A DNA stretch of 39,782 nt from Candidatus Hydrogenedentota bacterium (GTDB lineage Bacteria; Hydrogenedentota; Hydrogenedentia; Hydrogenedentales; CAITNO01): contig JAAYBJ010000092.1 of the NCBI GenBank assembly GCA_012730105.1, positions 1-39,782 of the forward strand, given 5' to 3'. A program made the position numbers and the translations under genes. A model generated the notes under the pieces. The model was not told the DNA's origin. It did no database searches and was given only the letters and a program-made list of their open reading frames with translations. Shown one piece after another: positions 35,802 through 39,782 of this stretch (positions are counted from its first letter, which is position 1; every line of letters begins with the position of its first letter).

Positions 35802-37232
35802 ATGGACAAGAAGAACATGAAATCGGATATGGAATCCCAGGATACCAAGAATTTGATGGAACGCCGGGTTTTCCTGGCGCTGGCCGGTCTGGGAATCGGC
35901 TCGTTCTGCATGAACAAGCCGATATGGGCAAAGGAGAACTCCTCAACAAAACCGAACATTCTCCTGATTCTCGCCGATGATCTGGGCTACGCAGACCTCG
36001 GAATAACGGGGTGCAAAGACATCGCCACGCCGCACATTGACTCCATTGCCGTCAACGGCGTCCGATTCAGCAACGGATACGTTTCATGCCCGGTGTGCAG
36101 CCCTACCCGCGCGGGACTGATGACCGGGCGATATCAACAACGTTTCGGCCACTGGTACAACCCGGGGCCGCCCGCGAAAGAGTCCGAGGGAATCGGGCTT
36201 CCCCTTGCAGAGGTCACCATGGCATCCATGCTAAAGGAAGCCGGGTACACCACGGGGTTGGTAGGCAAGTGGCATCTTGGGCATGATCCGGAACGGCGCC
36301 CGATGAAACGGGGCTATGACGAGTTCTTTGGATTCCTGGGTGGATCGCACGACTATTTCAAGGCACAAGCCGGAGAACTCAACGGCATTCGCCGGGGTGA
36401 CGAGCCGGTGGATGAAAAGGAATACCTGACCGAAGCCTTCGCGCGCGAGGCGAAAGACTTCATCACCCGGCACAAGGACGGGCCCTTTTTCCTGTACCTT
36501 TCCTTAAACGCGGTGCATACGCCCATGCAGGCGCCGGACACCTATTTGGAACGTTTCCCTGATATCACGGACAAACAACGCAGGATGCACGCCGCCATGG
36601 TCAGCGCCATGGACGACGCCGTCGGCGGCGTTCTGGGAACGCTCAAGACCAATGGGCTTTATGACAATACGCTGGTCTTATTCCTGAGCGATAACGGCGG
36701 CCCAACCCAGGCAAACGGCGCGGATAACACCCCCTTCTCCGGTGGCAAAGGCACCGTCATGGAAGGTGGCATCCGGGTTCCCCTCTTCATGCAGTGGCCC
36801 GCGAAGTTTCCTGCTGGAACAGTGTACGAGAGGCCCGTCATCTCCCTGGACATTCTTCCCACCGCCCTCAGCGCCGCCGGAGGCACGGTTCCGGAAAACG
36901 TCCGCTTCGACGGCAAAGACCTGGCGCCCTTTATCACGAAGAAAAAGAGAGGCGAACCCCACGATACCCTTTTCTGGGCATGGAACACGCAGAAGGTAAT
37001 ACGGTCCGGGAAATGGAAGCTGGTCGTAAGTGATGACGGCGAACACCTGTACAATCTTGAGAAAGACCCAGCCGAAACAACCGATCTGGCCGGGGAGGAA
37101 CCCAAACGGGTCAAAAAACTCCGGGAACCGCTGGATGCCTGGGCATCCGAACTCCAGCCGCCGCTGTGGAAGGGCCGGGTCCAGACAAAGAGGAGACGAC
37201 CCCTTAAGAAAAACCGTCCTAAGAAATCATGA
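35802..37232 (+). CDS. Exported sulfatase (CSPTR type) with Tat-like N-terminus
   Basis: 476 residues from the ATG at 35802; the open frame continues upstream to 35688 (GTG), but AAAGGG lies seven bases before 35802. An 18-residue charged leader precedes the twin-arginine motif ERRVFLA and a hydrophobic stretch, so Tat export with a long N-region is likely. The metal motif is LADDLGYADLG (Asp59, Asp60). The formylglycine site is Cys99 in CSPTR. GKWHLGHD and LSDNGGPTQ follow. EGGIRVPLFMQWP is typical of arylsulfatase-A-like enzymes. The C-terminal tail is very basic (KRRRPLKKNRPKK), which may bind the anionic substrate or the cell surface. It is divergent from hicB. Confidence 0.92.
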   Translation: MDKKNMKSDMESQDTKNLMERRVFLALAGLGIGSFCMNKPIWAKENSSTKPNILLILADDLGYADLGITGCKDIATPHIDSIAVNGVRFSNGYVSCPVCSPTRAGLMTGRYQQRFGHWYNPGPPAKESEGIGLPLAEVTMASMLKEAGYTTGLVGKWHLGHDPERRPMKRGYDEFFGFLGGSHDYFKAQAGELNGIRRGDEPVDEKEYLTEAFAREAKDFITRHKDGPFFLYLSLNAVHTPMQAPDTYLERFPDITDKQRRMHAAMVSAMDDAVGGVLGTLKTNGLYDNTLVLFLSDNGGPTQANGADNTPFSGGKGTVMEGGIRVPLFMQWPAKFPAGTVYERPVISLDILPTALSAAGGTVPENVRFDGKDLAPFITKKKRGEPHDTLFWAWNTQKVIRSGKWKLVVSDDGEHLYNLEKDPAETTDLAGEEPKRVKKLREPLDAWASELQPPLWKGRVQTKRRRPLKKNRPKKS

Positions 37233-37430
37233 CAACATTTCTTTGAACATGCCAAATCAATTAGAGCGCCAATACCCTATATGCGCCCACAACCAGCCGA
37301 ACCACGTAACCGTGGCAGTGCCGAGTTGCTCCAACGGCTTCACTATGCCCCGCACGTAGGTTCCTCTGGTTGACAAGTAGAGTGTAAAACATAAGGATCC
37401 CCCAGAGTTAACCACATAATCACTTTTCCA

Positions 37431-37865
37431 TCAATCCGTTAAACCCGTATCTTCGCACTTCATCATAGTAGCGAGCATCGTTGCCACTAGTTTCTCTTTC
37501 CCCTCTTGCAGTGCATGTACTTCCCCGAAGCACACGGTCAAGGTGCGCCCCGGCTTGAGCACACGTCCCCGGGCAATCAGTTTTTCCCCTGAGGCGGGTG
37601 ACAGGAAATTAACCTTATACTCCACCGTCAACACCGCGGCAACGACGGGCATACAGGTCAGCGCGGCGTAACCACAAGCGGTATCCACAATCATGGTCAC
37701 CACCCCGGCATGGAAAAAACCATGCTGTTGGGTCAGGTCGCTACGAAATGGTACTTCGACGGATACTTCGCCTGGTTTGACGCGGGTAATGGACGCCCCG
37801 ATAGTTGTCATGACCGTCTGACGGGCAAAACTGTTTTTGATACGCTTCTCTACGTTTATTTCCAT
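37431..37865 (-). CDS. PaaI family hotdog thioesterase
   Basis: 144 residues, one hotdog domain. The family motif HGFFHAGVVTMIVDTACGYAA (near residues 48-68) holds the Asp that activates water in PaaI-type acyl-CoA thioesterases. The YKVNFLSPA strand follows. AAGGAG five bases before the ATG supports the start. It acts in the cytoplasm on an acyl-CoA such as a phenylacetyl-CoA derivative; the substrate is not evident. It stands alone between the sulfatase and xylanase genes and is probably unrelated to glycan use. Confidence 0.9.
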   Translation of the reverse strand: MEINVEKRIKNSFARQTVMTTIGASITRVKPGEVSVEVPFRSDLTQQHGFFHAGVVTMIVDTACGYAALTCMPVVAAVLTVEYKVNFLSPASGEKLIARGRVLKPGRTLTVCFGEVHALQEGKEKLVATMLATMMKCEDTGLTD

Positions 37866-38003
37866 AAAGACTCCTTCTTTTTATCATGCCAGACATCACG
37901 CGTAAGGCACAAACTAACCAATCATAGCGATTGTTTTCCCAACATGTACATTATTTGAGCCTGTCAATGGCACAATCCCCCATCGAAGGAAACTGTACCT
38001 ATT

Positions 38004-38032
38004 TTGTCATTACCGATGTTGTGGTGTATCCT
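38004..38032 (+). promoter_or_regulatory. Predicted sigma-70-type promoter of the xylanase gene
   Basis: TTGTCA (38004-38009) is separated by 17 bases from TATCCT (38027-38032), about 50 bp before the ATG. The -35 matches consensus at five of six positions and the -10 at four of six. Confidence 0.45.
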
Positions 38033-38084
38033 CAAAATGGAACGTCTGTAATTTGCAACACGAAGCTCATGGAGATTCTGGATT

Positions 38085-39440
38085 ATGAAAAAGATACCCG
38101 TCGTAGCGTTCTTGATACTGGCTCTAACGCCCGTTGTATGGGTACATGCGGACTTCGTCGAAGACTTCCGCGCGGTCTGGACCGCACCGGAGGTCGTGCA
38201 AAAGATTGATGCCGGTATCGAACAGCACCGCAAGGGCGACGCGGTGATTCTTGTGGTGGACAAGGAAGGCAGCCCTCTTCGGGATATCCAGGTGTCTGCC
38301 GTACAGAAGTCCCACGCGTTTCTGTTTGGCGCCAACCTGTTCGTGCTGGGGCAACTGGCCACACCGGAACTGAATGCCGGGTATGAACAGGCCTTCACCC
38401 GAATCTTCAATTTTGCGTCCCTTCCTTTTTATTGGGGGGACTTGGAACCCGAACCCGGCAAGCCGCGTTTTGACAAGGACGCCCCCTATATCTGGCGCCG
38501 TCCCCCGCCGGACGCACTGCTGGCGTGGTGCAAGGCCCATGACATCACGCCGAAGGGCCACCCCCTGTTATGGCATTCCATCAATCCCGCGTGGATGCCG
38601 GCGGATCCGGGCGCGTTGCATGAGGCGTATATAAAACGGTTCAAGGAGATTGCGGAACGCTACGGCAACGACATCCCCATCTGGGACGTGGTGAATGAGT
38701 CGCTGGTATGTCCCGCCACTTATCCCTTCTTTTCACAAGACCGGGCGTATGTGTCCTGGGCCTTTGAACAGGCGCATCAAGCCTTCCCCGACAACACCCT
38801 CCTCATGATCAACGAGGTCATGCACGTCAGCCACAAGCCGGTGGACGAGAATGCCTATCTGGACCAGGTCAAGGCCCTGCTGGCCGCCGGCGTGGGCATC
38901 GAGGGCATCGGCTTTCAGTTTCATTTCTTTTCCCGGCAGGAGTTGGACAAGCATTTCCCGGGGAATCCTGTTTACGGCCCGGAAAATCTGCTCAACGTGT
39001 ATGAACGGTTCTCCGAATTGGGCCTTCCCCTGTACATCACCGAAATCACGATACCAGGCAGCGGCGACAACGGGCCGGCAATTCAGGCGGAAGTCGTGGA
39101 GCATCTGTATCGTCTCTGGTTCAGCATAAAAGGCATGGCGGGCATCACTTGGTGGAATCTCGTGGACAAGACGGCTTATGGGAATGAAGGCCAGGCGCTG
39201 GGCGGCCTCGTGGATGAGACCGTCCAGCCCAAGCCCGCCTATCAAGCGCTGGACCGGTTGATTAATCAAGAGTGGAAGACGAACTATACCGGGAAAACGG
39301 ACGCGGACGGCCGCGTTGCATTCCGGGGTTTCGCGGGGAGTTATCAGATTAATGCAACGACAGCGGACGGCACCGAGCGTGTGTTTGCAACGCGAATTGC
39401 GGCAGGAAAAGAAAATTCCATGACCTGTGTTCTGGAGTAA
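38085..39440 (+). CDS. Secreted GH10 endo-beta-1,4-xylanase
   Basis: 451 residues with a Sec signal peptide (1-22, ending VHA). A short beta segment (residues 50-85) precedes the GH10 barrel. PKGHPLLWHSINPAW at about 156-170 is the GH10 substrate-side motif. The acid/base is Glu205 in WDVVNES, and the nucleophile is Glu320 in YITEITI. About 55 C-terminal residues after the barrel form a beta-rich tail (GRVAFRGFAGSYQ). It would hydrolyse the xylan backbone outside the cytoplasm. GGAG ten bases before the ATG, plus the predicted promoter, supports the start. It is followed by REP-like hairpins, not by another gene. Confidence 0.92.
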   Translation: MKKIPVVAFLILALTPVVWVHADFVEDFRAVWTAPEVVQKIDAGIEQHRKGDAVILVVDKEGSPLRDIQVSAVQKSHAFLFGANLFVLGQLATPELNAGYEQAFTRIFNFASLPFYWGDLEPEPGKPRFDKDAPYIWRRPPPDALLAWCKAHDITPKGHPLLWHSINPAWMPADPGALHEAYIKRFKEIAERYGNDIPIWDVVNESLVCPATYPFFSQDRAYVSWAFEQAHQAFPDNTLLMINEVMHVSHKPVDENAYLDQVKALLAAGVGIEGIGFQFHFFSRQELDKHFPGNPVYGPENLLNVYERFSELGLPLYITEITIPGSGDNGPAIQAEVVEHLYRLWFSIKGMAGITWWNLVDKTAYGNEGQALGGLVDETVQPKPAYQALDRLINQEWKTNYTGKTDADGRVAFRGFAGSYQINATTADGTERVFATRIAAGKENSMTCVLE

Positions 39441-39782
39441 TGTAAGTGCGTAACGAGATGGAGCCCCTGGCATACGTCAGGAAATACGGAGAGGCTGAGA
39501 TAATATAGTTTTTCTCGTTCCCAAGTTGTACTTGGGAACGCCATTGCTCGCGAAGTTGTACTTCGCAACACTGGATGTTTGCCCCTGGATATGGACAAGT
39601 CCGGCATACAAGGAAAAGGAAATACAATTTCAAGAGAGAGTGTGTTCCCAAATGCAATTCTTGTCATTACCCACAAGTTCCTTCTTCCTTGGCCAGGCGA
39701 AACCCTTCAAGCATGACCATCAGTTTAAGCCAGCCGCGCCAAATACTCAACCAGCCTGGCGGGCCGTCTGATTTTCGATTCA
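39441..39782. other. Terminal intergenic region
   Basis: Apart from the two hairpins at 39516-39566, I see no gene or RNA in this stretch. Short open frames here lack ribosome sites and family similarity. The window ends inside it. Confidence 0.4.
39516..39566 (+). repeat. REP-like tandem hairpins with shared TTGTA loop
   Basis: CGTTCCCAAG-TTGTA-CTTGGGAACG (39516-39540) is a perfect 10-bp stem. Nine bases on, GCGAAG-TTGTA-CTTCGC (39550-39566) is a 6-bp stem with the same loop. Both share the core AAGTTGTACTT. The form resembles dispersed repetitive extragenic palindromes (CGTTCCCAnn... type) seen in many environmental genomes. Confidence 0.7.

Noticed and set aside
37370-37375. TTGACA as the -35 of a plus-strand promoter
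   Set aside because: No acceptable -10 at 16-18 bases, and it points into the end of a minus-strand gene.

Overview
The window looks like a chromosomal fragment of a free-living, probably anaerobic, Gram-negative glycan degrader. The nearest style is the PVC superphylum (Lentisphaerota, Planctomycetota) or Hydrogenedentota. The reasons are several Tat-exported formylglycine sulfatases, a Tat-exported Gfo/Idh/MocA oxidoreductase, a DUF1080 (3-keto-disaccharide hydrolase) protein, a SASA-type esterase, a predicted outer-membrane barrel, and a small [4Fe-4S] ferredoxin of the Thermotoga type. No rRNA, tRNA, transposase, integrase or CRISPR array was recognised, so the phylum assignment is an inference from gene content only.

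Layout. (1) 197-3289, minus: a cupin followed by two Gfo/Idh/MocA oxidoreductases. (2) 3723-11340, plus: an intracellular module of HemL-like aminotransferase, FucA-like class II aldolase and FGGY sugar kinase, then a secreted module of DUF1080 protein and two sulfatases. (3) 11443-13034: a YpfJ-like zinc metallopeptidase (plus) facing a small cupin and a ferredoxin (minus). (4) 13349-15874, plus: a large secreted protein with Asp-rich calcium-loop-like segments and a DUF4861-like C-terminus. (5) 25095 down to 15901, minus: a six-gene run of membrane gluzincin, secreted beta-propeller, outer-membrane barrel, GH32/43-like propeller plus sandwich enzyme, six-hairpin glycosidase and secreted nitrilase-family amidohydrolase. 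(6) 25293-28411: an M15 peptidase, a palindrome-dense intergenic region, a third sulfatase and a small membrane protein. (7) 28698-37232: a sialate O-acetylesterase-like protein with a strong terminator, a Tat lipoprotein amidohydrolase, a right-handed beta-helix protein, a clan GH-A glycosidase, a HicBA toxin-antitoxin pair and a fourth sulfatase. (8) 37431-39440: a PaaI-type thioesterase and a GH10 xylanase, followed by REP-like hairpins.

How the parts could work together (inference): sulfatases, esterase, GH10, GH-A, six-hairpin and beta-helix enzymes would strip and cut a sulfated, acylated, probably xylose/rhamnose/fucose-containing polysaccharide outside the cytoplasm. Released sugars would be phosphorylated by the FGGY kinase and split by the aldolase. 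The Gfo/Idh/MocA enzymes and the DUF1080 protein could add an oxidative 3-keto route for glycoside cleavage. No SusC/SusD pair, ABC importer or sugar isomerase is visible, so uptake and the entry step must be encoded elsewhere or be unconventional. All four sulfatases carry Tat-like N-termini, whereas most other exported enzymes have Sec-type signals.

The most unusual non-coding feature is at 26087-26303, where a 34-bp repeat flanks a string of palindromes and the first repeat copy encodes part of the C-terminal tail of the M15 peptidase.
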